The translations under genes and the position numbers were made by a program. A DNA stretch of 64,000 bases from Pseudoflavonifractor sp. Marseille-P3106. GTDB taxonomy: Bacteria; Bacillota; Clostridia; Oscillospirales; Oscillospiraceae. This document shows positions 26,323 through 35,498 of the stretch, piece after piece (positions within the stretch are counted from its first letter, which is position 1; each line of letters begins with the position of its first letter). A model generated the notes under the pieces. It was not told the origin of the DNA. It was given only the letters and a program-made list of their open reading frames with translations, and did not search any database. The stretch lies in assembly GCA_900169975.1 (NCBI GenBank), contig LT827125.1, positions 124,001 to 188,000 of the forward strand. Reading direction: 5' to 3'.

Positions 26323-26751
26323 ATGTTTGGTATGCTTCCTTTTGAGCGCAGCGACAACAATCTGTTTGACAGCTTCGACAACTTTGCCCGGGACTTTTTC
26401 CGGAAGAGCAACACCGATCTGCCCGCCTTCCGCACCGACATCCGGGACGACGGCGACCACTTCACCCTGGAGGCCGACCTGCCCGGCTTCAACAAGGAGG
26501 ACATCTCCCTGGATCTGAAGGACAGCATCCTCACCATCAGCGCCATCCATCAGGAGAGCGACGAGCAGAAGGACGACAAGGGCAACTACATCCGCCGGGA
26601 GCGCCGGTACGGCTCCTTCCAGCGCAGCTTCGACGTCACCGGCATCGACCAGTCCGGCATTTCCGCCGCCTATCAGAACGGCGTGCTGACCCTGAGCCTG
26701 CCCAAGGAGAGGCCCGTGGAGCCGGAGAGCTACAAGATCGCCATCCAGTAA
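26323..26751 (+). CDS. Hsp20/alpha-crystallin small heat-shock protein
   Basis: A 142-residue holdase chaperone. The alpha-crystallin domain (about residues 38-130) contains FTLEADLPGFNKEDISLDLK and ends with the GVLTLSLPK motif; an IAIQ tail stands in for the C-terminal IxI motif. The N-terminus FGMLPFERSDNN is typical of Clostridia. AAGGAGAG lies eight bases before the ATG at 26323. Two CIRCE sites upstream put it under HrcA control. Confidence 0.95.
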   Translation: MFGMLPFERSDNNLFDSFDNFARDFFRKSNTDLPAFRTDIRDDGDHFTLEADLPGFNKEDISLDLKDSILTISAIHQESDEQKDDKGNYIRRERRYGSFQRSFDVTGIDQSGISAAYQNGVLTLSLPKERPVEPESYKIAIQ

Positions 26752-26761
26752 GGGAACGGCG

Positions 26762-26791
26762 GGAGCCGGTCAGCCCAGGCTGACCGGCTCC
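26762..26791. terminator. Hairpin between hsp20 and the small Cys-rich gene
   Basis: GAGCCGGTCAGCC (26763-26775) pairs perfectly with GGCTGACCGGCTC (26778-26790) with a two-base gap. It lacks a clear T-run. It contains the stop codon of the opposite small gene. Confidence 0.55.
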
Positions 26792-26976
26792 TCCTGCTTT
26801 CCAGCCCAGTGGGGGCAGGTCTCGTTGGGCTCCCGGTTTTTTACGCCGGGAACGCCGCAGTGTCTGTACCAGAGGGGGAGGAATTTTCCCTCCCGCAGCA
26901 TCACATAATGCTGGTGGTAGTGGAGGCAGGTTCCGCAGAGTTCCTGTTCCACCACATATTTTTTGGACGTATGCAT
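26770..26976 (-). CDS. Small cysteine-containing hypothetical protein
   Basis: 68 residues with CGTCLHYHQHY near residue 14, a single Cys in RHCGVPG and one in ETCPHW, an arrangement that could bind a metal as a small zinc ribbon. CAGGGTGA precedes the ATG at 26976. Convergent with hsp20. I do not recognise a named family. Confidence 0.6.
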   Translation of the reverse strand: MHTSKKYVVEQELCGTCLHYHQHYVMLREGKFLPLWYRHCGVPGVKNREPNETCPHWAGKQEEPVSLG

Positions 26977-27065
26977 TGAATCACCCTGCGCCAGGATAAC
27001 ACGATCACCCGCGAAGTGTTGATTCTACCATCGATTGATTGTAAAATACCGGATAGATATCATTC

Positions 27066-27087
27066 GATTTGCGCTTTTTTGCAAATC
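27066..27087. promoter_or_regulatory. Inverted repeat upstream of clpB
   Basis: GATTTGC (27066-27072) and GCAAATC (27081-27087), 36 bases before the clpB start. No CIRCE and no CtsR heptad repeat is present, so this could be the operator or a leader hairpin. Confidence 0.35.
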
Positions 27088-27122
27088 AAAACAATAAACG
27101 CATTGAGAGGATGTGAACATCC

Positions 27123-29750
27123 ATGAACACCCAAAACTTCACTCAGAAAACGCTGGAGGCCGTCCAGGCCGCCCAGAGCCTCGCCACCCGGCATGGCAAC
27201 CAGCAGATCGAGCAGAGCCATCTCCTGCTGGCACTCCTCACCGCGGAAAACGGGCTGGTGCCCCAGCTGCTGGCCAACATGGGCCTCACCGTGCCCAGCT
27301 TCACCGCCGCCGTGCAGGCCGAGGTGGAAAAGCTCCCCAAGGTCTCCGGCCCGGGCCGGGAGATGGGGAAGATCTACGTCTCCCAGGGGGTGGACAGGGC
27401 CCTGAACGCCGCCGAGGAGACCGCCCGGCAGATGAAGGACGAGTACGTCTCGGTGGAGCACCTGCTCCTGGCCCTGGTCCAGACCGCCGACCGGGATCTG
27501 GCGGAGCTTTACAAAACCTATCAGATCACCCGGGAGGGCATTTTGCAGGCCCTCGCCGCCGTCCGGGGCAACCAGCGGGTGACCTCCGACAATCCGGAGG
27601 AGACCTACGACGCCTTGAAAAAGTACGGCACCGATCTGGTGGCCCAGGCCCGGCAGAACAAGCTCGACCCGGTGATCGGGCGGGACGAGGAGATCCGCAA
27701 CGTGGTGCGCATCCTCTCCCGGAAGAGCAAGAACAACCCCGTGCTCATCGGTGAGCCGGGCGTGGGCAAGACCGCCATCGCCGAGGGGCTGGCCCAGCGC
27801 ATCGTCAAGGGGGACGTTCCCGGCTCTTTAAAGGACAAGACCATCTTCAACCTGGATATGGGCGCCCTCATCGCCGGCGCCAAGTACCGGGGCGAGTTTG
27901 AAGAGCGGCTGAAGGCCGTACTCAACGAGGTCAAGAAGTCCGAGGGTCGGATCATCCTCTTTATCGATGAGCTCCACACCATCGTAGGCGCGGGCAAGAC
28001 CGAGGGGAGCATGGACGCGGGCAACCTGCTCAAGCCCATGCTGGCCCGGGGCGAGCTCCACTGCATCGGCGCCACCACCCTCAACGAGTACCGCCAGTAT
28101 ATCGAAAAAGACGCCGCGCTGGAGCGCCGCTTTCAGCCCGTGCTGGTGCGGGAGCCCTCTGTGGAGGACACTGTGGCCATCCTCCGGGGCCTCAAGGAGC
28201 GCTATCAGGTGTTCCACGGGGTGAAGATCACCGACGGGGCCATCATCGCCGCGGCCACCCTCTCCAACCGCTATATCACCGACCGCTTCCTCCCCGACAA
28301 GGCCATCGACCTGGTGGATGAGGCCTGCGCCACCGTGCGCACCGAGATCGACTCCATGCCCACCGAGCTGGACGTGCTCCAGGGCAAGATGACCCAGCTG
28401 GAGATCGAGGAGGCCGCCTTGGTCAAGGAGACCGACAAGCTCTCTCAGGAGCATCTGGCCGACATCCGCAAGGAGCTGAGCGACCTCCGGGAGGACTTCA
28501 ACGCCAAAAAGGCCCAGTGGGAGAACGAGAAAAACGCCATCGGCAAGGTCCAGAAGCTCCGTCAGGCACTGGAGGCCGCCAGCGGCGAGCTGGAGAAGGC
28601 CCAGCGGGAGTACGACCTCAACAAGGCCGCTGAGCTCCAATACGGGAAGATTCCCGAGCTCCAGAAGCAGTTGGAGATCGAAGAGGGGATCGCCCAGCAG
28701 GGCCGGGAGGGCAGTCTCCTCCGGGACAAGGTCACCGAGGAAGAGGTGGCTAAGATCGTGGAGCGCTGGACCGGCATTCCCGTGGCCCGGCTCATGGAGG
28801 GGGAGCGGGAGAAGCTCCTCCACCTGGAGGATATCCTCCACCAGCGGGTGGTGGGTCAGGACGAGGCCGTGCGGCTGGTGAGCGAGTCCATCCTGAGAAG
28901 CCGCGCCGGCATCGCCGATCCGGGCCGTCCCATCGGCTCCTTCCTCTTCCTCGGTCCCACCGGCGTGGGCAAGACCGAGCTCGCCAAGACCCTGGCCGCT
29001 ACCCTCTTCGACTCGGAGAAGAATCTCGTGCGCATCGACATGTCGGAGTACATGGAGAAATACTCCGTCTCCCGGCTCATCGGTGCGCCTCCCGGATACG
29101 TGGGCTATGAGGAGGGCGGCCAGCTCACCGAGGCGGTCCGCCGCCAGCCCTACTCGGTCATCCTCTTCGACGAGGTGGAGAAGGCTCATCCCGATGTGTT
29201 CAACGTCCTCCTCCAGGTGCTGGACGACGGGCGCATCACCGACGGCCAGGGCCGGACGGTGGACTTCAAGAACACCGTCATCATCCTCACCTCCAACCTG
29301 GGCAGCCAGTATCTGCTGGAAGGGATCGGCCCCGACGGCGACATCACCCCGGAGGCCCGGGAACAGGTGGAGACCCTGTTGAAGCGCTCCTTCCGCCCGG
29401 AATTCCTGAACCGGCTGGACGAGATCGTGTTCTACAAGCCCCTGACCCGGGACAACGTGGGCCACATCGTGGATCTAATGGTGGACGGCCTCAATGCCCG
29501 CCTGGCGGCCAAGGAGCTGACATGCGTCCTCACCCCGGCGGCCAAGGAGTTTGTCATCGACAACGCCTATGATCCCCTGTATGGCGCCCGGCCTCTGCGC
29601 CGGTACCTCCAGCACACAGTGGAGACCCTCATCAGCAAGGCCATCATCGCGGGAAATGTATCCTCCGGCCAGACCCTGACTCTGGATGTGCAGGGTGGAG
29701 AGCTGACCCTCTCCGGCAAAGAGGTGCTTCGCGGCGACGTGGTGAACTGA
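27123..29750 (+). CDS. clpB: ATP-dependent chaperone ClpB
   Basis: An 875-residue Hsp100 disaggregase. Domains in order: ClpN repeats (about 1-145), NBD1 with GEPGVGKT (about residue 203), the long coiled-coil middle domain (about 405-525, absent from ClpC/ClpE), NBD2 with GPTGVGKT (about residue 614), and the C-terminal D2-small domain. No ClpP-binding loop is seen. It rescues aggregates with DnaK. The start lies in an AGAGGATG context. Co-location with hsp20 makes a small heat-shock island. Confidence 0.97.
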   Translation: MNTQNFTQKTLEAVQAAQSLATRHGNQQIEQSHLLLALLTAENGLVPQLLANMGLTVPSFTAAVQAEVEKLPKVSGPGREMGKIYVSQGVDRALNAAEETARQMKDEYVSVEHLLLALVQTADRDLAELYKTYQITREGILQALAAVRGNQRVTSDNPEETYDALKKYGTDLVAQARQNKLDPVIGRDEEIRNVVRILSRKSKNNPVLIGEPGVGKTAIAEGLAQRIVKGDVPGSLKDKTIFNLDMGALIAGAKYRGEFEERLKAVLNEVKKSEGRIILFIDELHTIVGAGKTEGSMDAGNLLKPMLARGELHCIGATTLNEYRQYIEKDAALERRFQPVLVREPSVEDTVAILRGLKERYQVFHGVKITDGAIIAAATLSNRYITDRFLPDKAIDLVDEACATVRTEIDSMPTELDVLQGKMTQLEIEEAALVKETDKLSQEHLADIRKELSDLREDFNAKKAQWENEKNAIGKVQKLRQALEAASGELEKAQREYDLNKAAELQYGKIPELQKQLEIEEGIAQQGREGSLLRDKVTEEEVAKIVERWTGIPVARLMEGEREKLLHLEDILHQRVVGQDEAVRLVSESILRSRAGIADPGRPIGSFLFLGPTGVGKTELAKTLAATLFDSEKNLVRIDMSEYMEKYSVSRLIGAPPGYVGYEEGGQLTEAVRRQPYSVILFDEVEKAHPDVFNVLLQVLDDGRITDGQGRTVDFKNTVIILTSNLGSQYLLEGIGPDGDITPEAREQVETLLKRSFRPEFLNRLDEIVFYKPLTRDNVGHIVDLMVDGLNARLAAKELTCVLTPAAKEFVIDNAYDPLYGARPLRRYLQHTVETLISKAIIAGNVSSGQTLTLDVQGGELTLSGKEVLRGDVVN

Positions 29751-29770
29751 GTTTAGAAACAAAAGCTGAG

Positions 29771-29812
29771 GCACGGCCCCGGCGGAATTCTCCGCCGGGG
29801 CCGTGCTTTTTT
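29771..29812 (+). terminator. Terminator after clpB
   Basis: GCACGGCCCCGGCGGA (29771-29786) pairs perfectly with TCCGCCGGGGCCGTGC (29791-29806), followed by six T. Confidence 0.95.
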
Positions 29813-29931
29813 GGACGGGCGAGAGGTGAAAAAAGGGAGTTCCAAATTCCTAGTAAATATGTTAGAATTCAAATGGTAAAAAGACGGTTTCCTTTGCTCC
29901 AGGGAAAACCGGGAAGGGAGAACCATAATAG

Positions 29932-30720
29932 ATGAATGATTTTTGGAAAGTGGCCGTGGGCCTCGCCATCCCCTTGCTGGGGACGACGCTGGGCTCTGCC
30001 ATGGTATTTTTCCTCCGGGGCGAGATGCGCCCGGGGCTTCAAAAGGCCATGCTGGGGTTTGCCTCCGGCGTGATGATCGCGGCCTCGGTCTGGTCCCTGC
30101 TGATCCCGGCCATCGAGATGGCGGAGGCGGCGGGCGGCGTGGCCTGGGTGCCGGCGGTGACGGGCTTCCTCCTGGGGATCGGGTTCCTGCTGCTGCTGGA
30201 CACCCTGATTCCCCACCTGCACATGGATTCCGCCCAGCCCGAGGGCAGGCCCTGCGGGCTGGGGAAGTCCCTGATGCTGGTGCTGGCGGTGACCCTCCAC
30301 AACATCCCTGAGGGGATGGCGGTGGGCGTGGTGCTGGCGGGGATGCTCTCCGGCGGCTCGGTCATCACCACGGCGGGGGCCTTCGCCTTAGCCGTGGGCA
30401 TCGCCATTCAGAACTTCCCCGAGGGGGCCATTATCTCCATGCCGCTGGTGAGTTCGGGCCTGAGCAAGGGCAGGGCGTTCCGCTACGGCTTCCTCTCCGG
30501 TGTGGTGGAGCCTGTGGGCGCGGCGATCACGATCCTGCTCACTTCACTGGTGACCCCCGTGCTGCCGTACATCCTGTCCTTTGCCGCCGGAGCCATGATC
30601 TATGTGGTGGTGGAGGAGCTGATTCCCGAGGCTCAGGCAGGGGAGCACTCCAACATCGGCACCGTGGGTGCGGCGCTGGGCTTCGCCCTCATGATGGTGC
30701 TGGACGTGGCACTGGGCTGA
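29932..30720 (+). CDS. ZIP family metal transporter
   Basis: 262 residues and about eight membrane helices. The two metal-site helices carry TLHNIPEGMAVG and IAIQNFPEGAIIS, and EELIPEA follows, as in ZupT-type importers of Zn2+, Fe2+ or Mn2+. A His-containing loop (HLHMD) links helices 3 and 4. The ATG at 29932 has AAGGGAG upstream. Single gene with its own terminator; the metal is not determinable from sequence. Confidence 0.9.
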   Translation: MNDFWKVAVGLAIPLLGTTLGSAMVFFLRGEMRPGLQKAMLGFASGVMIAASVWSLLIPAIEMAEAAGGVAWVPAVTGFLLGIGFLLLLDTLIPHLHMDSAQPEGRPCGLGKSLMLVLAVTLHNIPEGMAVGVVLAGMLSGGSVITTAGAFALAVGIAIQNFPEGAIISMPLVSSGLSKGRAFRYGFLSGVVEPVGAAITILLTSLVTPVLPYILSFAAGAMIYVVVEELIPEAQAGEHSNIGTVGAALGFALMMVLDVALG

Positions 30721-30734
30721 TGCCCACAGGGTAA

Positions 30735-30782
30735 AACACCGCACGATTCTTGGCGTGAGCCCTGAATCGTGCGGTGTTGTTT
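30735..30782. terminator. Bidirectional terminator between the ZIP and IclR genes
   Basis: AACACCGCACGATTC (30735-30749) pairs with GAATCGTGCGGTGTT (30764-30778), with A-rich left and T-rich right flanks. Confidence 0.88.
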
Positions 30783-31573
30783 TAAAAGGCGGAGACCGGA
30801 GTGCCGCCCGAGAGCTCCATAGCGATGAGCTTGCTCCGCTGAAGCCCCTCCCGCACCACGGAGTCGTAGACCTCTTTCATATGCCAGTAATCCGATGTGG
30901 CGCTGAGGATGGCCACCAGGTGCCGGTCCGGGGTGAGGATGGGGAAAGACAGACAGGTGGTGTCGTCCAGATACTCCCGTTCATCCTGGGCATAGCCCCG
31001 GCGGCAGACCTCGGCCACGTCCAGAGCCAGGGCCTTGCGGTCGGTGATGGTATAAAGCGTATAGCGCTCCATGCGGCACTGCTCCATCCGCCTGCGGGAT
31101 TCCTCGGGGGGCAGGTAGGCCAGCAGCACCTTGCCGGTACTGGTGGCGTGGACGGCCAGCTCGCCTCCCTGAGGGGCCACATTGGAGACATGGAAGGTGG
31201 GCTCTGAGGAGGCTACCGTCACCACATGTCCCGCCTCCGTGCAGATAGACAGCCGCACCGCCACCCGGTATCGGAGGGCCATCTCGGTGATGTGCCGGTT
31301 GCCCCGCTGAACAATGGGCAGGCGGGAGGGATACATGGAACTCATCTCATAAAGCTTGCTGGAGATGGACAGTTTTCCGTCCGCTCCGCGGAGGACATAG
31401 TTTCCCGCTACCAGGGTGTTGATCAGCGCGTAGAGGGTCGTGCGCTGAATGCCTGTGATCTCGCCGATCTCGATGACGCTGAGAGGGCGGGTGGCCCGGG
31501 CCAGGATCTCCAGGATCGCCAGTGCCCGCTCTACCGACTGAATGGTGAGTGGCCCGTTCTTTTCCTCTTTCAA
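30782..31573 (-). CDS. IclR family transcriptional regulator
   Basis: About 263 residues. The winged helix-turn-helix lies at residues 8-70 (SVERALAILEILARATRPLS, IGEITGIQRTTLYALINTL), the effector-binding IclR domain behind it contains HATSTGKVLLAYLP. The start is probably a TTG at 31573, six bases after a GGGGGG run; the frame is open to 31639. IclR proteins control catabolic genes; no target is adjacent, so the effector is unknown. Confidence 0.85.
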   Translation of the reverse strand: MKEEKNGPLTIQSVERALAILEILARATRPLSVIEIGEITGIQRTTLYALINTLVAGNYVLRGADGKLSISSKLYEMSSMYPSRLPIVQRGNRHITEMALRYRVAVRLSICTEAGHVVTVASSEPTFHVSNVAPQGGELAVHATSTGKVLLAYLPPEESRRRMEQCRMERYTLYTITDRKALALDVAEVCRRGYAQDEREYLDDTTCLSFPILTPDRHLVAILSATSDYWHMKEVYDSVVREGLQRSKLIAMELSGGTPVSAF

Positions 31574-31706
31574 TCTCAACCCCCCTCTCGAAGCAGTGAA
31601 TTCCCTCCCTATTATAGCCATTGAACAGGAAGGAAGCAAGCAAAATGTTGAAATCGTGGAAAGAATGTTGACATGGTAAACGCTTTTTGAGAAAGGAGAA
31701 AAGAAA

Positions 31707-31740
31707 ATGCCCTTCCGGTTTCCGGAAGGGCATTCCTTTT
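31707..31740 (-). terminator. Terminator of the first SleB-like gene
   Basis: ATGCCCTTCCGG (31707-31718) pairs with CCGGAAGGGCAT (31722-31733); T-run on the minus-strand exit (A-rich at 31696-31706). Confidence 0.8.
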
Positions 31741-31768
31741 ACAATTTTGAAACGGAAGATCGGGGGCG

Positions 31769-32587
31769 TTATGCGAAGAAGGCGTGGGCGCCGATGGTGG
31801 CCACATAGGGCCGGTTCCGGGAGGCCCAGCTGTTGGGCGAGGTATAGGGGTTGATGAAGTAGAGGGCGTTTCCGGCGGTGTTGGCGCCGTCCAGGCAAAG
31901 TTTGGCGGCCGCAACGCTCTCGGCGTTGGGCTCCCGGCGGATCGCCCCGTTGGAGACAGGCGTAAACTGGCCGGGCTGGAAAATGACCTCATAGACCGTG
32001 TTGGGGAAGCGGCCGCTGTTGACGCGGTTCAAAACCACATTGCCCACGGCGATCTTGCCCGCCAGAGGCTGGTTGCCGCTTTCGGCGTTGATGATGTGGG
32101 AGAGCCAGTAGACCACATCCTGCTGGTAGGCTGCATCCCCGGAGGTGATGGGGCCGCTGCCGGAGGTGATGACCACATCTCTGCCGGCGGGGTCCCAGGA
32201 CACGTTGGCGCCCAAGGCGGCGGACAGTGTGCGGGTGGGGACCAGGATCAGATTTCCGGACAGCTTGACACCCTGGGGCAGATAGAGATACCGGCCGTTG
32301 GCCACCAGGTAGTCCCGCCCGGGTTGGATGGTCATGGTCAGGCCGGGGGCGGTGACCACCGCCTGGCCGTCCTGCCAAACGGCCGACGCGTCGGGGTAGA
32401 GGGCCCGAACCACGGGCCAGTAGGAGACGTAGGTCACCTGGTCGTAGACCTGAACAGGGGTCTCCACATCGATGACGGTATCGTTGACAATGAGATCGAT
32501 ACGGTCGCTCTCGATGGCAGCGGCAGGCGTGCCCAGCCCGAAGACCAGGCTCAGCGCCATAGCCAGCGTGAGAAGATGTTTCTTCAT
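31769..32587 (-). CDS. Secreted SleB-like wall hydrolase with copper-amine-oxidase-like domain
   Basis: 272 residues. A signal peptide (about 1-24, cut near AAA-IE) is followed by a copper-amine-oxidase N-terminal-like (stalk) domain (about 28-140) and a Hydrolase_2/SleB domain (about 155-272) with LSHIINAESGNQPLAGKIAVG, where the Glu is the presumed catalytic residue, and RVNSGRFPNTVYEVIF. This combination acts on peptidoglycan, often cortex, outside the cell. AGGAGG precedes the ATG at 32587. It is a paralog of the next gene upstream. Confidence 0.88.
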   Translation of the reverse strand: MKKHLLTLAMALSLVFGLGTPAAAIESDRIDLIVNDTVIDVETPVQVYDQVTYVSYWPVVRALYPDASAVWQDGQAVVTAPGLTMTIQPGRDYLVANGRYLYLPQGVKLSGNLILVPTRTLSAALGANVSWDPAGRDVVITSGSGPITSGDAAYQQDVVYWLSHIINAESGNQPLAGKIAVGNVVLNRVNSGRFPNTVYEVIFQPGQFTPVSNGAIRREPNAESVAAAKLCLDGANTAGNALYFINPYTSPNSWASRNRPYVATIGAHAFFA

Positions 32588-32844
32588 AAAGCAAATCCTC
32601 CTGAGACAATTTGAGTGTTTCCGTTTCTTCACTAAATTGTAACCACATTGTAACCGATGCAACGGCGAAAATCAAGAAAAATTTTTGTCGAGGGAGATAA
32701 ACGCCTGTTTTTGACCTTTTCTGCCTTTAAAAATTCATCGAAAAGGTTACAAAGAAAAAACGGGGAATGCCTTGGGCCCCAAACGTCCCGGGGACTGCTA
32801 AAAAATGGAGCTCCATCAGTTTGCCCGATTTTGAAAAAAATAAA
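32588..32844. other. Intergenic region between the two SleB-like genes
   Basis: No gene is visible here. The sequence is A+T-rich with several A-runs, repeats the phrase GTAACCACATTGTAACC near 32640-32655 (similar to TGTAACCAAATTGTAACC near 33698 ahead of the paralog), and presumably holds the promoter of the first SleB-like gene. Confidence 0.6.
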
Positions 32845-32880
32845 AAAAGTTGCCCCACAGTGGACTGCGGAGCAACTTTT
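32845..32880 (-). terminator. Terminator of the second SleB-like gene
   Basis: AAAAGTTGC (32845-32853) pairs with GCAACTTTT (32872-32880), extended inward by CC/GG and CAG/CTG; on the minus strand it is followed by a T-rich tract. Confidence 0.75.
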
Positions 32881-32900
32881 CAGATAAAATTCGGGGGCGG

Positions 32901-33668
32901 TTACAGGTAAAACCAGTGGGCGCCGATGGTGGTCACGTAGGTGCGTGTCTCCATGGTCCAGTGATTGTTGGTGAGAGCCGGAGCCAGGAAATAAAGGCTT
33001 CCGCCGGCGGTGCTGACGCCGGCCAGACAGAGGCGGGCGGCCAGAACACTCTCGGCGGTGGGGGTATCGTAGATCGTCCCGTTGCGCACGGGCTCAAACT
33101 GCCCGCCCCAGCGGCTGTCGAAAATGACGTCGTAAATGCTGTTGGGGAAGAGGGGACTGTTGACCCGGTTGAGGACCACGTTGCCTACGGCAATCTTCCC
33201 CTCCAGAGGCTCTCCCCGGCTTTCGGCGGAAATGATGCGTGACAGCCAGTAGAGCGCGTCACCGCCGCTGGTGGAGAGAGAGATCCCGCCGGTGGCGGCG
33301 TTCCAGCTTACCTCTGCCCCCAGAAGAGCAGCCAGGGGCCGAATAGGGACCAGAGTGCTCCAGTTCTCCATGCGGATAGGGGTGGAGAGGGGGATCTGGA
33401 CGCCGTTGTAAGTCAAAATGCGTTCTCCCGGGCAGGCAGTCAGAGTAAATCCGCCGCCTTTCACCACGGCCCGCCCGCCGTTCCAGCTGACCTGGGCGCC
33501 GGGGAGCAGGGAGCCCACCGCCGTACGCAGGGGGACGTAGGTGGTGCAGTCATAGACAGCCGTGCTGCCCAGATCCACAGCCGCGCCGTTCAGGGAGATG
33601 GATGCGCCTCGCGTGGTTCCTGTGAGGAGAAGTGCTCCCAGAGCCAGGGCGGCGAGTTGTCGTTTCAT
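32901..33668 (-). CDS. Secreted SleB-like wall hydrolase, paralog of 31769-32587
   Basis: 255 residues with a short signal peptide (about 1-21), a copper-amine-oxidase-like domain (about 22-130) and a C-terminal Hydrolase_2/SleB domain with LSRIISAESRGEPLEGKIAVG and RVNSPLFPNSIYDVIF. Catalytic Glu retained. The ATG at 33668 has AAGGAGCG upstream. The two genes are clearly a tandem duplication that has diverged, each with its own leader and terminator. Confidence 0.88.
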   Translation of the reverse strand: MKRQLAALALGALLLTGTTRGASISLNGAAVDLGSTAVYDCTTYVPLRTAVGSLLPGAQVSWNGGRAVVKGGGFTLTACPGERILTYNGVQIPLSTPIRMENWSTLVPIRPLAALLGAEVSWNAATGGISLSTSGGDALYWLSRIISAESRGEPLEGKIAVGNVVLNRVNSPLFPNSIYDVIFDSRWGGQFEPVRNGTIYDTPTAESVLAARLCLAGVSTAGGSLYFLAPALTNNHWTMETRTYVTTIGAHWFYL

Positions 33669-33789
33669 GTTACATCGCTCCTTGCCTTTGTTACAGATTG
33701 TAACCAAATTGTAACCGATGGAAAGAGCTGTTTCAAGGAACAATGTTTTCCAGTGATGTACCGCCGCCGGAAGGCGGCGGGGGGAGCGG

Positions 33790-33975
33790 CTACATGATAT
33801 GCTCCTGGCAGCAGTCGTCCAGGACCCGGAAGCCCATCCGTTCCAAACTTGCCACGGGGAACAGTGCGATCCCCGCGGGGTCAAAGCGGGAACACAGGCG
33901 TTCTTCCGGCTCCAGACGCAGACAGTTGTCGGGATGCGCGGTTCGTTCTCTCTCTGTTACAAAACCGGTGGTCAT
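33790..33975 (-). CDS. Hypothetical 61-residue protein
   Basis: A polar protein, ending in VLDDCCQEHIM, with no signal, membrane helix or motif I recognise. GGGGGTGA lies seven bases before the ATG at 33975, which is the only argument that it is translated. It lies upstream of the second SleB-like gene in the same direction. Confidence 0.4.
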   Translation of the reverse strand: MTTGFVTERERTAHPDNCLRLEPEERLCSRFDPAGIALFPVASLERMGFRVLDDCCQEHIM

Positions 33976-34045
33976 GAGATCACCCCCGTAAAAAGTGTGT
34001 GCGGGGGGAGAAAAAACATCCGTGGAAGATGGAGGAAAAGAAAAA

Positions 34046-34074
34046 GAGCCGCTGTTGAAAACAGCGGCTCTTTT
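34046..34074 (-). terminator. Terminator of rpmB
   Basis: GAGCCGCTGTT (34046-34056) pairs perfectly with AACAGCGGCTC (34060-34070), with A- and T-runs on both sides. Confidence 0.88.
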
Positions 34075-34087
34075 CTAGGTTGTGTTA

Positions 34088-34276
34088 TTACACAGCGCGG
34101 GTGACCTTACCCGAACGGAGGCATCTGGTGCAGACATACACGTGCTTGGGCGTACCGTCCACGATCGCCTTGACGCGCTTCACATTGGGCTTCCAAGGGC
34201 GGTTGGAGCGGCGGTGAGAGTGGGAAACCTGATTGCCGAACACAACGCCCTTATCACAAAAATCACATTTGGCCAT
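34088..34276 (-). CDS. rpmB: 50S ribosomal protein L28
   Basis: 62 residues beginning MAKCDFCDKGVVFGNQVSHS, with KPNVKRVKAIVDG and CTRCLRSGKV. Both Cys pairs are kept, so it is the zinc-binding form. Single-gene unit with its own terminator. Confidence 0.97.
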   Translation of the reverse strand: MAKCDFCDKGVVFGNQVSHSHRRSNRPWKPNVKRVKAIVDGTPKHVYVCTRCLRSGKVTRAV

Positions 34277-34423
34277 TCGCTTTTACCTCCTCGCTCGTCA
34301 GGATACGCTTGAAAAAGCATCGGCTATTATAATAGCAGAGAAGCAAAAAAAAAGCAAGTATTTTTTAAAAATGTCTGAAAAGGAGGAAGAGGGCGGCCAA
34401 CAGAGACAGCGCCTTGTGCAAAG

Positions 34424-35065
34424 TCACGTTCCGAGAGGGATCGAAAACGTGGGGAATCCCTCCAGCGCAGGGGCGATGCTCTCCATGGGATAAAAGACGG
34501 CCGCCCCCTGCTCCGTCAAGTAAAATCGGTCGGGGGAGAACAGCCGGGACGCCAGCTGGGGCCATCCCTCATAAAAGACAGATTCTCCCGCGGACACCCG
34601 GCCGCCGATCTGCCGGCGGACTTCTTCCAGCACCGGTCCGCGCCACCAGCGCTGGGGCGGAAGCAGTTCCCGGAGCGTAACGGGAACCCCCGAGGGCACG
34701 CGCCAGACATCACCCATACGGACGCGGCGGGGGCGGCGTTCCCCTGTGTCCTCTGAAGCCTCCAGCCAGAGACTGAACAGGCCGTCCTGAAACAGGGTGA
34801 CCGTAAAATCCAGGGCGGCTTCCCAAGGGGGCGTGTCAGGCCCGGCAGCCGCCTTGGCCCGCTCCAGCAGGGGGCCTTCCCAGCGTTTGCGCCAGCGCTC
34901 GGCCAGAGCGTCGTAGTACCGGTCGATCCGCCGCAGGCCGGGACTGTCCCCGGCCAGTCGGGGCCAGCGCTGCGTGACAGTGAGCAGAACAGTCTCACCG
35001 TCCCGAAAGACTTTTCGATAGGTCCCCGGCTGGGCCAGTTGGGGCTCTACGTTTGCCTTTTTCAA
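34424..35065 (-). CDS. DUF3298/RsiV-like domain protein
   Basis: 213 residues. The C-terminal third has the DUF3298 signature, DRFYLTEQGAAVFYPMESIA followed by GFPTFSIPL, seen in anti-sigma factor RsiV and lysozyme-binding or secreted Clostridial proteins. No membrane helix or signal peptide is present, unlike RsiV, so a cytoplasmic role or an unusual export route is implied. Divergent from the TrpR-like gene. Confidence 0.7.
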   Translation of the reverse strand: MKKANVEPQLAQPGTYRKVFRDGETVLLTVTQRWPRLAGDSPGLRRIDRYYDALAERWRKRWEGPLLERAKAAAGPDTPPWEAALDFTVTLFQDGLFSLWLEASEDTGERRPRRVRMGDVWRVPSGVPVTLRELLPPQRWWRGPVLEEVRRQIGGRVSAGESVFYEGWPQLASRLFSPDRFYLTEQGAAVFYPMESIAPALEGFPTFSIPLGT

Positions 35066-35124
35066 AAAGACTCCCCCTTTCGCACTAAAACAGACTATGC
35101 GGAGAAAAAATTTTGGTTCGGGGG

Positions 35125-35153
35125 TTTACTTTCACACTTCACTTTGGTAAAAT
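35125..35153 (+). promoter_or_regulatory. Promoter of the yerC-methyltransferase-hslO unit
   Basis: TTTACT (35125-35130), 17 bases, TAAAAT (35148-35153), about 28 bases before the first start codon. Confidence 0.65.
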
Positions 35154-35180
35154 AGTAAAACCATCAATAATAGGAGGATT

Positions 35181-35498
35181 ATGTCCATGACAAAAAGCGG
35201 GAAGCAGGGGGATACTGGTCTGCTCTATGAGGCGATTCTTTCCCTGAAAGACCTGGACGAGTGCAAGAAATTTTTCCAGGACCTGTGCACTGTGGCGGAA
35301 CTGCGCGCCATGGAGCAGCGCTTTGAAGTTGCCCTTCTCCTCAGCGACGGCATGATCTACAATGATATTTTAGAGCGGACCGGGGCGTCCAGCGCCACCA
35401 TCAGCCGGGTCAACCGTTCCCTCCACTATGGGGCGGACGGCTATCAGGAGGTGCTTCCCCGCATCAAGGAGAAAATGAGAGCAGATGGCAAGCTATGA
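35181..35498 (+). CDS. YerC/YecD family TrpR-like repressor
   Basis: 105 residues of the TrpR superfamily: FFQDLCTVAELRAMEQRFEV, a helix-turn-helix around ILERTGASSATISRVNRSLH, and a basic C-terminus. The family occurs widely in Firmicutes next to diverse genes; the ligand is unknown. AGGAGG lies before ATG 35181 and ATG 35187. Its end overlaps the methyltransferase start by 14 bases. Confidence 0.88.
   Translation: MSMTKSGKQGDTGLLYEAILSLKDLDECKKFFQDLCTVAELRAMEQRFEVALLLSDGMIYNDILERTGASSATISRVNRSLHYGADGYQEVLPRIKEKMRADGKL

Noticed and set aside
27828-29465. Open frame of over 500 codons on the minus strand inside clpB
   Set aside because: It is the antisense shadow of clpB, a well-defined gene; the His/Leu/Gly-rich translation has no domain.
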